Shown: positions 1 through 8,046, numbered from the stretch's first letter. The stretch: DNA of 36,160 nucleotides from Chitinophaga pinensis (GCA_945872355.1 CAMBZU010000032.1:1-36160); one strand, 5' to 3'. Translations and numbers: made by a program. Notes: a model not told the origin generated them from the letters alone.

Positions 1-454
1 AATAATAACCCATTGAAACATTGGGAAGTGTATAGTAATTATCGCAATTAATTTTTTCATGTTTTCTGTAAAACCATCTTATATTGACAGCATTGAGTTT
101 AATACTTGTTGTTGAGATACGTGGCGATGCTCCTTCACCGTCGTAATTCACAGATAGACCTTGTCCACAGTAAAAACCCTTGCCAATTTTATAGCTTCCG
201 CTTATAAATGCGTGGTTGTTAATTGGATTCGGCCTAACACCAAAAAAAATAGTTTGACTGTAAATTCCTCCTTCCACGCCCCTTAAAATACCGATGTGTG
301 AAGGATGAAAAAATGTTTTGTTGTTTAATGGTGTTTGAAAATTGGCATCCTGCGCAAAACATTCACTAATTGAAATTAGCATACCAAAATTGGCAATAAA
401 CAAAAGCGCTATGAACCTTAACGAAAGGTTGGTTTTAATAATTCTGGAATTCAA
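1..454 (-). CDS. Secreted or outer-membrane protein, N-terminal part (PorP/SprF-like?), runs off left edge
   Basis: An open frame of 151 codons runs from position 454 to the left edge without a stop. The only start that keeps a whole signal peptide is TTG at 454; an in-frame TAA lies three codons upstream and the next ATG falls inside the signal peptide. The N-terminus is basic, followed by a hydrophobic stretch and a cleavage-like CFAQ, so the protein is exported. The mature start (QDANFQTPLNNKTFFHPSHIG) loosely resembles PorP/SprF membrane proteins linked to type IX secretion and gliding, which begin with Q-D-x-x-F and an N-P-A/G turn before beta strands. The rest alternates aromatic and polar residues, as beta-barrel strands do. 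The PorP/SprF assignment is inference and the C-terminus lies outside the window. Confidence 0.5.
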   Translation of the reverse strand, partial: MNSRIIKTNLSLRFIALLFIANFGMLISISECFAQDANFQTPLNNKTFFHPSHIGILRGVEGGIYSQTIFFGVRPNPINNHAFISGSYKIGKGFYCGQGLSVNYDGEGASPRISTTSIKLNAVNIRWFYRKHEKINCDNYYTLPNVSMGYY

Positions 455-796
455 TTTAAGTTAGCGTATTATGGATGCTATAGTTGATTAAATGTTTCTT
501 AGTCTAACATTTGTTTTATTTCTCCATTTATTGAAGAAATTGTTAACTGTTATTGCAACATTTAAAACAATTTAGTGAACAAATGTAACATTTTATATCA
601 GAATTTAAGCAAATATTGTGTAAATTGCTTATTTAGATTGAATAAATGCATGCATGTGTAACTTAAAATCGATGCATAAATAATAAATCATGTTTCAAAA
701 GTTTGCGAAATTTCTTTTTTTAGTTGAAATCTTAAATTGAGTATGTCATTATACCCATTAAGAATTCCGTTCTTAATTTTAATACCTAAGCCTCGT

Positions 797-940
797 TAAA
801 ATCGAAGCTTTGCTTCGGTTTATTTTAATTTAGCAAGTTATACTTGCGTGGAATTGGTTTGAAAGCTATTTGTGAAAATCGTAAGCTGAATTATTTGCCT
901 CAAAATAAATATTGCAGTTGTTTTTAAATTGACCTAGAAT
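797..940 (+). repeat. Two-hairpin dispersed repeat, copy 1
   Basis: The unit opens with a short hairpin (CGAAGCT/AGCTTCG type, imperfect in this copy) followed by a second, GCAAGT-TAT-ACTTGC. It continues through GAAAATCGTA and a stretch ending in GTTTTTAAA. Copies occur at 2524-2612 and 2614-2760, with a decayed piece at 6513-6560. The length and paired hairpins resemble REP/BIME elements. It has no coding frame. Confidence 0.7.
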
Positions 941-960
941 AAACTGTTAACATCAATACT

Positions 961-1022
961 ATGCAGCCGAGCTCTAATAATTAATAAACACGGAGTGCAA
1001 CTTCACGTTTGCAGAAGGTTTA
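961..1022 (+). repeat. Dispersed repeat with GCCGAGC...GTGCAACTT core, copy 1
   Basis: The stretch ATGCAGCCGAGC, then AATTAATAAACACGGAGTGC, then AACTTCACGTTTGC recurs with small changes at about 6588-6650. A shorter trace (GCAGTGCAACTTCGTGTATACG) lies at about 6795. It is non-coding and always occurs beside other repeats of the same kind. Confidence 0.6.
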
Positions 1023-1063
1023 CAAAAGCAAAATTGGTCTTTAAAAAAGCTAAACTTCCACTT

Positions 1064-1873
1064 TTATTTCCATGACACCTCTAAAAATATAGGCACATGG
1101 TCAGATATTTTTCTTGCTTCTTTTAAATCTGAAAACGACTTATAAAACGCAATAATACCGGCTCTTAATACATTGTACCTGTCTTTTTTAAAATAAAAAT
1201 TATCATACTCCGAAGCCAAGCATTGATCACCAACACATTTTTGTTTTAACGAAGTTTTTTGTCCAACCATAGCAGAAGCATAACCCATGCTCTTCAGAGG
1301 ACTAAAAACCGAGTGCGATTGCGGACAATTAAAATCGCCACAAAAAATTAGGTTCAAAGTAGGGTATTCGGCAGGCAAAAATTTAAAATATTTAATCTCT
1401 GTTTCGGGCTGTTTATTTTTTGGTAATGCGTGAAATGCGCAAACAGTAAATTGTTTTTTTTCATTTTCGAGCGTTATAAAATAGGGCTCTCTAGCTATTT
1501 CTGAACTGTATTTTTTTTCAAGCCAAGCGTCTCCAATTTTTTTCAATTTACTCGTCTTCCAAATAAATGCATAGCGTTCTATTTCATATTTATTTGCGCT
1601 GCTTGTAGGGTTACTGATACTGTAATCCCACTTTGCCCCTTTTCGGTTTAATGCATCTACCAATGCTGCAACAGCTTGTGCACCGCCATTGCCAGCAACT
1701 ACTTCCACTACCGCAATCACATCATAATTTTTTAATGTGTTGGCAACAAATTCAATTGTACTGGCTGATTTAGATTTTCCAAAATTTTCTAGATTCCAGC
1801 TGCAAATGCTTAGTGCATAACAAGGATAAACTAGCACAATAAATACAAAAATAATTACAAAACGTTTTAGCAT
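1064..1873 (-). CDS. Secreted endonuclease/exonuclease/phosphatase (EEP) family protein
   Basis: This 269-residue protein has an N-terminal signal peptide (about residues 1-20, hydrophobic and ending PCYA) and one DNase I-like EEP domain. Family motifs visible are WNLENFG (Asn27), a metal-binding Glu in VVEVV (Glu57), His148 in FHALPK, GDFN (Asp180, Asn182) and a terminal SDH (Asp258, His259). Together these form a complete EEP active site, so a metal-dependent phosphodiesterase acting outside the cytoplasm is likely. The substrate cannot be read from the sequence; secreted relatives include nucleases. The gene stands alone between repeat-rich spacers. The start is the ATG giving the complete signal peptide. 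Confidence 0.88.
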   Translation of the reverse strand: MLKRFVIIFVFIVLVYPCYALSICSWNLENFGKSKSASTIEFVANTLKNYDVIAVVEVVAGNGGAQAVAALVDALNRKGAKWDYSISNPTSSANKYEIERYAFIWKTSKLKKIGDAWLEKKYSSEIAREPYFITLENEKKQFTVCAFHALPKNKQPETEIKYFKFLPAEYPTLNLIFCGDFNCPQSHSVFSPLKSMGYASAMVGQKTSLKQKCVGDQCLASEYDNFYFKKDRYNVLRAGIIAFYKSFSDLKEARKISDHVPIFLEVSWK

Positions 1874-2185
1874 AATAAAGTCTATTTATTTTAAATTTAT
1901 ATCAATTTCAGCTGCAATTTTAATGGCTAAAAAACAAAGCTGTTTATTCATTAGCATCAAGTTCAACATCCTACAACAAGCCAAACAGGCACACCTATAA
2001 ATCAAACACATTTTAATCAACAATATAAAGAATTAAGGGCTATGAATTTTTAGTTTAATTGCCTTTAAAAGTCAAACTCAAAGATAGTTTTTTTACTATA
2101 TGAAGGTAATACTTATATAGTTCTTTTTTGCACTCGCTCGCGTCCCGCGTGGAAAACAATTAAATAATATACTCATTATAGAACA

Positions 2186-2383
2186 GCGCCTGATTTATTA
2201 TTGCAACTCATCATCAAAAAAAGATTCCTCCTGAAAGACAAAAAAACGGTGTCATTCAGGAGGAAACCATTTAAAAGGAAGCGAATAAGTTAGTATTTAA
2301 GATGCAAAGGTTTAAGCTTGCATAAAATCAGCGCCTAATTTATTATTGTAGCTCATCATCAAAAAAAGTTTCCTCCTGAATGA
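2186..2383 (+). repeat. 145-bp hairpin repeat, about 1.4 tandem copies (locus A)
   Basis: The unit starts GCGCCTGATTTATTATTG and restarts at 2331, a period of 145 bases. Each full unit carries the inverted repeat TTCCTCCTGAA ... TTCAGGAGGAA around an A-rich loop (2225-2265). The second unit breaks off just after the left arm. The same unit occurs at 8936-9192. Confidence 0.8.
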
Positions 2384-2523
2384 CAACTAGGGTAGTGCTT
2401 CCTGAAGGGGCCGAAATCATCCGATTAAACACAAATTATAAAAAGCATTATGGATGATGGCGGGGCATGCCCGCCATGACGCCAATTGGAACTGTAATTT
2501 GCTAAAAAAACCCTTAGCCTCCC

Positions 2524-2760
2524 AGTAAAATCGAAGCTGAGCTTCGGTTTATTTTAATTTAGCAAGTTATACTTGCGTGGATATGTTTTGAAAGCTATTT
2601 TTGAAAATCGACACCCCAGTAAAATCGAAGCTGAGCTTCGGTTTATTTTAATTTAGCAAGTTACACTTGTGTGGAATTGGTTTAAAAGCTATTTGAAAAT
2701 CGTATGATGAACTTATTGCATCAAAATTAATATTGTAGTAGTTTTTAAAGGCATTCGTGG
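2524..2760 (+). repeat. Two-hairpin dispersed repeat, copies 2 and 3 in tandem
   Basis: Two head-to-tail copies begin at 2524 and 2614. Both contain CGAAGCT-G-AGCTTCG and a GCAAGT/ACTTG(C/T) hairpin. The second copy extends through GAAAATCGTA and TTTTTAAAGG and matches the layout of the copy at 797-940. Confidence 0.75.
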
Positions 2761-2804
2761 AATGATGTTAAGGGCACGAGTATGAAGACTCGCGCCAGAT
2801 AAAA
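2745..2804 (+). repeat. GGCATTCGTGGAATG / GGCACGAGT-ACTCGCGCC repeat, copy 1
   Basis: This module holds two small hairpins, CATTC-GTG-GAATG and GGCACGAGT-ATGAAG-ACTCGCGCC. It ends exactly where the stop codon of the membrane protein on the minus strand begins. A near-identical copy lies at 6652-6717. It may act as a transcription end signal for the minus-strand operon, but it has no U-tract. Confidence 0.65.
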
Positions 2805-3146
2805 TTAGCTGTATCGTGTGAAAAATTTACCAAAGAGCAAGCAGGTTAACTGAAAAGAAAACAGTGTGAGGATAAGCAATAAGGGAGCATTGTCTTTAAT
2901 TGTATTTTCAAGAAAAAAACCAGCCAAAATCTGAGCTAATCCCAAAAAGGGAAGTAAGAAACCAAACCCAATTTTAAACCCATCTTTCTGTTGGGAGTTC
3001 ATCAATAAAAACAATAAAAGAACATTTAAGCATATGATGATATCAATGGCAATCCAGTTGAATTGATTGTATGATGACAGGGTAAGGCCTGCAATACTAT
3101 TTAAAACTAAAAGCACGAGGCCCGAGTAAACGACAATATTTTTCAT
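2805..3146 (-). CDS. Small four-helix membrane protein
   Basis: The 113-residue product is almost wholly hydrophobic, with four likely membrane helices at about residues 4-24, 30-50, 60-80 and 88-108. I recognise no family motif. It is the last gene of a three-gene operon: its ATG lies 10 bases after the SPFH gene stop. The context suggests a role in the inner membrane alongside the SPFH protein. The function is unknown. Confidence 0.6.
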   Translation of the reverse strand: MKNIVVYSGLVLLVLNSIAGLTLSSYNQFNWIAIDIIICLNVLLLFLLMNSQQKDGFKIGFGFLLPFLGLAQILAGFFLENTIKDNAPLLLILTLFSFQLTCLLFGKFFTRYS

Positions 3147-3156
3147 AACTTAATTG

Positions 3157-4284
3157 TTAAATGGCATTTGGTGGTGGTGGTGGTGGCGCAGCTCCGAACA
3201 AACTTCTTAAATCGTCTTGATCGGTTAACTTACCCCATTGTGCCATGCCCTCTTTCCAAACCAATGTATCACGGTTTATTTGATTTTGACTTACCATGAG
3301 GCGGATAGCGTCTATGCTATGTGGGCCATTCTGTTGATTATTGATTAACACAAAATATTGTGTTTGAACCGGTGGTGGTGGAGGTGTTGATATACCTTGT
3401 GACGATTGCAGACCTATATTCATGTTGCCAGTTAAATTACCCATTTGATTACCCATTCCAAACCCAAGTCCTAAACCAAGTCCTGCACCCATAGTGCCGC
3501 CTAATGTGCCCTGATTTTGTGCGGCATTGTTTAATACATCATAGCTTCTGTCTGCATGATAAATATCCTTTCCTGCTATATTCACTCGTGCTGCCAAATC
3601 TTTTGCATCTTTTAATTTGACAACACTTGGATCCTTTTCGGGCACATTGATGGACATAATGTAAAAATTGACTACATCTATACCATATTTTGCAAATTCT
3701 TCTTTTATTACCAATTCGCAATACTTCGATAGATCTTCTAACAAGACCAACATTTGTAGAATAGGGATTTTTTCTTGAATAATTTTTTTTGCAATTGCAG
3801 TAGTAATAGTTGTAATAATTTTTCCCGTAAAGTATTCAACTATCTTTTCAGCTGAATAAATATTCACTGTCCCAACTAAAGTATCAAGAAAAAGTTTTGG
3901 TTCAGAAATTTTCAAGCCAAATTGACCGAATGCTCTAACTGGTACAACTATGCCATACATAGGATCTTCTAATTGTAATGGTGTTACTGTACCCCATTTG
4001 TTGTCAAGTTTAGTAATTAAATTTACAAACCAAACTTCGGCCTGAAAAGGACTTTCACCGCCAAATGGGATGTTAATAAGACGATGAAGAATAGGGATAT
4101 TGCTTGAATGTAAAGTATATGTTCCACTTTCAAATGGGTCTAAAACTTTACCACCTTTCACAAAAAATGCAATTTGAGCTTGCTTGACAACTAATTGGGA
4201 GCCAAGTCTTAAATTATCAGATGGGAATTTCCAAACGAATTCTTTATCATTGCCATCGTACTTTACAACATCTATTATAGCCAT
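3157..4284 (-). CDS. SPFH-domain (virion-core/YdjI-like) protein with C-terminal GYF_2 domain
   Basis: This 375-residue protein has the layout of the SPFH 'virion core' family (B. subtilis YdjI-like): an opening strand region with VKYDGNDKEFVWKFP, then GTYTLHSSNIPIL, SPFQAEVWFVN and FGQFGLKI, then a helical region to about residue 240. A glycine/methionine-rich linker (about 255-295) and a proline run follow. The C-terminus (about 307-365) is a GYF_2-type domain with NGPHS and VWKEGMAQW, in place of the zinc ribbon many relatives have. Such proteins are expected to form membrane-associated oligomers and are linked to envelope-stress modules of the PspA/YdjFGHI kind. It lies 10 bases downstream of the zinc-ribbon/CFI-box gene and 10 bases upstream of a small membrane protein gene. 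The family call is firm; the role is inferred. Confidence 0.85.
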   Translation of the reverse strand: MAIIDVVKYDGNDKEFVWKFPSDNLRLGSQLVVKQAQIAFFVKGGKVLDPFESGTYTLHSSNIPILHRLINIPFGGESPFQAEVWFVNLITKLDNKWGTVTPLQLEDPMYGIVVPVRAFGQFGLKISEPKLFLDTLVGTVNIYSAEKIVEYFTGKIITTITTAIAKKIIQEKIPILQMLVLLEDLSKYCELVIKEEFAKYGIDVVNFYIMSINVPEKDPSVVKLKDAKDLAARVNIAGKDIYHADRSYDVLNNAAQNQGTLGGTMGAGLGLGLGFGMGNQMGNLTGNMNIGLQSSQGISTPPPPPVQTQYFVLINNQQNGPHSIDAIRLMVSQNQINRDTLVWKEGMAQWGKLTDQDDLRSLFGAAPPPPPPNAI

Positions 4285-4294
4285 AATATTTTTA

Positions 4295-5287
4295 TCAATG
4301 TTTGATTAATCTTGTAACTATTGTTAATGGTTTTATTAAAAACCATAAACTAATTTTCTTTAACACTGCGCTCCTACTAATATGATTGGCTACTACAGGC
4401 CCATTTTTATTATACCAATCAATAAACTTTACACCCCATGATTTGTTTACCAAGTAATGATCTCTAAAGTGTTGAAGTTCTATAACAATGGGGTGATTGT
4501 AATTACCCATAGTAGCTGTTGCCACAAAACAACCTTTTTTTTGCTGAATTGTAACAGTCATTAATTCAAATGGTTTTATTTGTAATTTGTAAGTTTTATT
4601 TAATTTGTAACGGTTTAAACGTAAAATATTTTTTTGGATAGCGTCCAAATCTTCCCATTCTTTACATGAGATTACAGATTGTATTGTTGGTCCGGATATA
4701 AAATAATCACTAGGATCAAATGTTATTTCTTTTTCTGATTCACCTTCAATGTAACGAAGCACGGGTTGGCCAACATATTCTCCGCCATCACGGCCAACTA
4801 CATTTGTACCTGATGCAGTATTTTCAGCACCCCAACTCACAAAAGATTCAAGTGGTATTGACAATAATGTTGTACCTTGATAAATTACAACACGAAGTGA
4901 GGTAAGTAATGCATAACCTCCAACATTATTTAAATCTATTAATGAAACAAGGGTTTCATTAGGTAAGATTAAAAATGTATCATAAAACATTTTTAAACAA
5001 TCGCTATTTGGCTTAAAACCATAAGTATTCTTGAAATTCTGAATATTGAAATGTTTATATTTTTTAAAACTTGAATAAGGTGCATCAATTGCATCAACTA
5101 AGGCTTGCCAAAATTCACTTTCCTTCAGAATGATTTTAGATTCTATATCTTCAATAGATAAGTTATATGGAAGAACAGCTCCTTCTTCTTCGAAAAATCT
5201 GAGTTCAGTTTTGCAAAAACCACATGCTGAGGAATTCCATTCAACAGGAGCGCCACAAGATGGGCAATCAATCTTTTTTATTTCCAT
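4295..5287 (-). CDS. Zinc-ribbon protein with C-terminal CFI-box domain
   Basis: The 330-residue protein starts with a four-cysteine zinc ribbon (Cys8, Cys11, Cys22, Cys25; CPSCG and CGFC). The middle (about 105-225) is a beta-rich region reminiscent of bacterial PH-like domains. The C-terminus from about residue 253 has the CFI-box signature: CFVATATMGNYNHP, then LQHFRDHYL, KFIDWYNKNGPVVANHI and a final hydrophobic helix. That domain is a recurring Bacteroidota C-terminal module of unknown function. The gene leads the operon with the SPFH gene, so the ribbon is probably supplied in trans to the SPFH protein, which lacks its own. The function is unknown beyond that. Confidence 0.8.
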   Translation of the reverse strand: MEIKKIDCPSCGAPVEWNSSACGFCKTELRFFEEEGAVLPYNLSIEDIESKIILKESEFWQALVDAIDAPYSSFKKYKHFNIQNFKNTYGFKPNSDCLKMFYDTFLILPNETLVSLIDLNNVGGYALLTSLRVVIYQGTTLLSIPLESFVSWGAENTASGTNVVGRDGGEYVGQPVLRYIEGESEKEITFDPSDYFISGPTIQSVISCKEWEDLDAIQKNILRLNRYKLNKTYKLQIKPFELMTVTIQQKKGCFVATATMGNYNHPIVIELQHFRDHYLVNKSWGVKFIDWYNKNGPVVANHISRSAVLKKISLWFLIKPLTIVTRLIKH

Positions 5288-5408
5288 TTTTTTATTTATT
5301 AAAAATTACATTTTTTTATTAATTCCTCAGGTATTTTATCAAAACAAGCTAATGTGCCAAATTTATTAATGGAGATCCCAATTTTGAATGGTATTATATT
5401 GTTTAAAT

Positions 5409-6035
5409 TTAAGGGTTAGAATTATTTCTTTTACTTGAATAATTATCAAGTGAAATATCTTTGTTTATGCGCTTGTCTGCCATAAATAAAATACGGTCTG
5501 AATTGTAAAATGGTATTTCCAACTTTTCGCAAACATTTGTCAAGTCTTTTAGATACTGCAAGTAAAGTTCAATTTGCTCGTTTAAATTCTTGTCATTAGG
5601 ATATTTTTTTAGCTTTAATGTTTTCTTTTTGTAAATAATTCTGTAAACACGCTGGTCAATAATTTGATAAATGTTTTTGTTTCTGAATCTTAAAATTGTC
5701 GAAGCCATGGTGAGCTGAATTCCTTTTTTATTTATCAATCTCTTTAATATTTCCCTTGTCTTTTCGATGTCAAGTTTGGTAGTATTTGGGTCTATGTCGT
5801 TAAGTAAATTTAGTGTGATATTGTCAAGCATAGCATAACGGTTTACTTTCCATAAAACTATTTCATTAATTATTTGCTGGTCAAACGATGCAGTTATCTT
5901 GTCGAGCTTTTCAGTTAAGTTAGTTTGATGTGCAAACTCCTTGTCTGCTTGAGCTATATGAAATTTTTTGTCGAATACTGTTCTGTGTGTAGTCATAAAA
6001 TTGGTGCTAACTAAAAACCCTTTTTCAAAATGCAT
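5409..6035 (-). CDS. Uncharacterised protein, possibly HhH-GPD-like fold
   Basis: This 208-residue protein has no signal peptide or membrane helix and is rich in Lys, Ile and Asn. The stretch at about residues 110-135 (MASTILRFRNKNIYQIIDQR, then VYRIIY) followed by YLQYLKDLTNVCEK and a DRILFMADK helix resembles DNA-glycosylase-like HhH-GPD relatives, where a conserved Asp follows a similar 'ILDVRAL' turn. That comparison is from memory and weak, and no catalytic Lys/Asp pair is certain. An alternative start is Met14. The gene is followed by the zinc-ribbon operon after about 120 bases and preceded by repeats. Function is not established. Confidence 0.55.
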   Translation of the reverse strand: MHFEKGFLVSTNFMTTHRTVFDKKFHIAQADKEFAHQTNLTEKLDKITASFDQQIINEIVLWKVNRYAMLDNITLNLLNDIDPNTTKLDIEKTREILKRLINKKGIQLTMASTILRFRNKNIYQIIDQRVYRIIYKKKTLKLKKYPNDKNLNEQIELYLQYLKDLTNVCEKLEIPFYNSDRILFMADKRINKDISLDNYSSKRNNSNP

Positions 6036-6205
6036 GATTCCTCAGTGTTTCAAAAAAATATTTTTCATTAACATTCTTAAATATTCTCAAACTAGCGAAA
6101 CAAACATTTATTCGTGTGCAAATAAAGTGAATTTATTTGAGAAATACTGCCACATATAAGGAATTAATGCCATATATAAGATAATATTACTACTATAGCG
6201 GACAA

Positions 6206-6543
6206 ATAAAAATTATATACATTAGGGATAACGTAAAAAAATATCGTGAGCAAAAGGTTTTGTCTCGCTTGATCTTGCATCATGAACTGGATATGAGCCT
6301 AGCAGCTGAAGTAAAATAGAAAGTGATGAGGTAGATTTTACCATTTCTAAAGCGGAAAAAATAGCTCAAGTGTTGGGTGTAGATATTTCGCAGCTATTAA
6401 ACCTAGATGCTACTCAAATTTATAATATGTCGGGAAATCGATTTGCAACAAAGCTTGCAGGTGCTAATTCGGAAACTATCAACTTGCATGCCGATGATTA
6501 CAAAAAACCAAGTAAAATCGAAGCTGTGCCTCTGTTGTTTTAA
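6206..6543 (+). pseudogene. Decayed XRE-family helix-turn-helix regulator
   Basis: Two reading frames joined by one frameshift give a typical Bacteroidota XRE protein. Frame one (6206-6319) reads IRDNVKKYREQKVLS, then HHELDMSLAAEVK and a stop. Frame two, from 6310, reads SKIESDEVDFTISKAEKIAQ, VLGVDISQLLN and then a tail to a TAA at 6541. The expected start is ATA, not ATG. The end runs into a dispersed repeat at about 6511. The regulator is therefore dead: it has lost its start, its frame and its native C-terminus. Confidence 0.75.
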
Positions 6544-6717
6544 TTTAGCATTCCGATAGCTTCTATTTAACTACTAACAACAATGTTATGAAGCCGAGCG
6601 CAGCGCTAACAATTAAAAAAAAACACGTAGTGCAACTTTGTGTTTACGAGGGTTTTAAAGGCATTCGTGGAATGATGTTAAAGGCACGAGTCTGAAGACT
6701 CGCGCCAGATAAAAATT
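6513..6717 (+). repeat. Composite of three dispersed repeat modules
   Basis: A decayed two-hairpin repeat (6513-6560, AAAATCGAAGCTGTGCCTC) is followed by the GCCGAGC...GTGCAACTT module (6588-6650) and by the GGCATTCGTGGAATG/GGCACGAGT module (6652-6717). The same modules occur at 797-1022 and 2524-2804. The stacking shows these elements collect at the same places. Confidence 0.65.
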
Positions 6718-6788
6718 AGGTTTAGCAGATTTTATAGCATCAATGAATTAAACTTTCTATGCACTCGCTTGCGTCCCGCGAGTGAGGC
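6712..6788 (+). repeat. Direct repeat left of the AbiEii module (copy of toxin 3' end)
   Basis: These 77 bases match 7956-8032, at an offset of 1244, with about three mismatches. From 6721 on there is a single mismatch in 68 bases. The sequence is the last codons of the AbiEii toxin gene, its stop, and the following CACTCGC/GCGAGTG hairpin. It lies upstream of the antitoxin, so it is a detached toxin tail. Confidence 0.9.
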
Positions 6789-6886
6789 TACCTCGCAGTG
6801 CAACTTCGTGTATACGTTGGATAATTGTTTGGCAAAATTTCAAAAAATAAATAATAAAAAGTAAACAAAAATGTTTATTTTTGTGT

Positions 6887-7345
6887 ATGCTTAATTTATC
6901 ACAAATCAATAAAATTAAAGGGCTGCACCCAGGTTTTTTTTTGGAGCGCGAGCTTAAAAAAAGAAAAATTAAGAAAAGTAAGTTTGCCATTGCTATACAA
7001 GAATTTCCACAAACAATAGGCGCTATAACCAAGGGTAAAAGAAAAATGAATACCCCCTTAGCGCTTAAACTTGAAAGGGCCTTGCAGTTGGAAGAAGGAT
7101 TTTTTATGGTGTTGCAGGCATACTATGAAATTCAAGAAGAGAAGAAAAAAAACAGTCAAAATCATCCAGATTTTTCTAAGCTGAGAAAAGTTTTATTTTG
7201 GGATACCGATATGAAAAAAATAGACTGGCAGATGCAAAAGGAGGCCGTAATTAATCGGGTTTTTGAGCGCGGAAACAAACAAGAAATTAATGAGATTATG
7301 CATTTTTATGGTTTGCAATCAGGTAAAAAAAATGAAGCAACATGA
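6887..7345 (+). CDS. HTH/DUF6922-like antitoxin of an AbiEii-type TA pair
   Basis: The protein is 152 residues if translated from ATG 6887; a TTG at 6881 adds only Met-Cys. Residues up to about 75 form an XRE-type helix-turn-helix of the HigA kind (HPGFFLERELKKR, then KSKFAIAIQEFPQTIGAITK and LALKLERAL). The C-terminal part (LFWDTDMKKIDWQMQKEAVI, then NRVFERG and EINEIMHFYG) matches the DUF6922 pattern of antitoxins paired with AbiEii toxins in Bacteroidota. The two are usually separate, so this is an HTH fusion. The gene overlaps the toxin start by four bases (ATGA), so they are translationally coupled. The HTH probably gives autoregulation. Confidence 0.8.
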   Translation: MLNLSQINKIKGLHPGFFLERELKKRKIKKSKFAIAIQEFPQTIGAITKGKRKMNTPLALKLERALQLEEGFFMVLQAYYEIQEEKKKNSQNHPDFSKLRKVLFWDTDMKKIDWQMQKEAVINRVFERGNKQEINEIMHFYGLQSGKKNEAT

Positions 7346-7995
7346 TCAATAAATTGTATTACAACACAGTAAATCCCTTATTGCTAGAAACGCTTATTAA
7401 GATTATGAGTGCCCAAGAATTTGAACCTTTTCGACTTGTTGGCGGAACAGCACTAAGTCTTCAAATGGGTCATCGTTTATCAGTCGACATAGATCTTTTT
7501 ACGGATAGTGAATATGGCTCAGTTAACTTTACAGCTATTGATCAATTTTTTAAGAATAATTATCCCTATGTTGAAACAAATACCATATCTATCATTGGTA
7601 TTGGGAAATCATATTTTATTGGCTCCCATAAGGACAACTGTATTAAAATAGATTTGTATTATACAGATAAATTTATTGAGCCTTCATTGGTAATTGATGC
7701 AATAAGATTTGCTACGGTTAACGAAATTATTGCAATGAAATTAGATGTTATTTTGCGTGGCGGTAGAAAAAAAGATTTCTGGGATATTCATCAAATAATT
7801 GCCAATTACCGGCCAGATGAAATATTTGCCTTACACAAAAAAAGGTATCCTTTTCAGCATGATAAGGTAGCATTAAGAAAGAAATTTCTTGATTTTGAAT
7901 TCGCAAATCGAGACTTCGATCCAAACTGTTTAAATGGAAAGCACTGGGAACTTATAAAATTAGATTTAGAAGATTTTATAGCATCAATGAATTAA
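7342..7995 (+). CDS. AbiEii/AbiGii-type nucleotidyltransferase toxin
   Basis: This 217-residue protein carries the NTase signature near its N-terminus: LVGGTALSLQ (residues 32-41), then GHRLSVDIDLF with Asp49 and Asp51 as metal ligands, a third acidic position in IKIDLYY (Asp104), and a Lys/Asp motif MKLDVILRGGRKKDFWDIHQ at about 132-151. This is the DUF1814/AbiEii layout. In characterised relatives the enzyme transfers nucleotides, in some cases to tRNA acceptor ends, and stops growth. Its antitoxin is the overlapping upstream gene. The last 40 bases and the downstream hairpin are duplicated upstream of the pair at 6712-6788. Confidence 0.9.
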   Translation: MINKLYYNTVNPLLLETLIKIMSAQEFEPFRLVGGTALSLQMGHRLSVDIDLFTDSEYGSVNFTAIDQFFKNNYPYVETNTISIIGIGKSYFIGSHKDNCIKIDLYYTDKFIEPSLVIDAIRFATVNEIIAMKLDVILRGGRKKDFWDIHQIIANYRPDEIFALHKKRYPFQHDKVALRKKFLDFEFANRDFDPNCLNGKHWELIKLDLEDFIASMN

Positions 7996-8032
7996 ACTTT
8001 CTATGCACTCGCTTGCGTCCCGCGAGTGAGGC
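7956..8032 (+). repeat. Direct repeat right of the AbiEii module
   Basis: This is the intact partner of 6712-6788. It covers the last 40 bases of the toxin gene and the CACTCGC-TTGCGTCCC-GCGAGTG hairpin (8006-8028). The repeats enclose about 1.2 kb holding the complete toxin-antitoxin pair. Confidence 0.9.
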
Positions 8033-8046
8033 CACATAAAGGCCTC
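8006..8046 (+). terminator. Overlapping hairpins downstream of the toxin gene
   Basis: CACTCGC/GCGAGTG (8006-8028) overlaps a second perfect stem GAGGCC-ACATAAA-GGCCTC (8028-8046). Both follow the toxin stop within 35 bases. There is no clear U-tract, so a terminator role is plausible but not shown. The first hairpin recurs at 6762-6784. Confidence 0.4.

Larger units (their letters stand above)
455..1063. other. Intergenic region, no gene seen; contains dispersed repeats
   Basis: I see no convincing coding frame here. The left half is plain AT-rich sequence. The right half is built from repeats that recur elsewhere in the window: a copy of the two-hairpin repeat at 797-940 and a piece at 961-1022 that recurs near 6590 and 6790. 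Confidence 0.6.
1874..2804. other. Intergenic region made largely of dispersed repeats
   Basis: No gene is supported in these roughly 930 bases. Part of the right side is occupied by repeats listed separately. A CACTCGCTCGCGTCCCGCGT hairpin-like piece near 2131 matches the motif downstream of the AbiEii toxin gene. A GGCGGGGCATGCCCGCC palindrome lies near 2460. Confidence 0.6.

Noticed and set aside
6757-7032. Minus-strand 91-codon frame
   Set aside because: It is antisense to the HTH antitoxin and covers the direct repeat.
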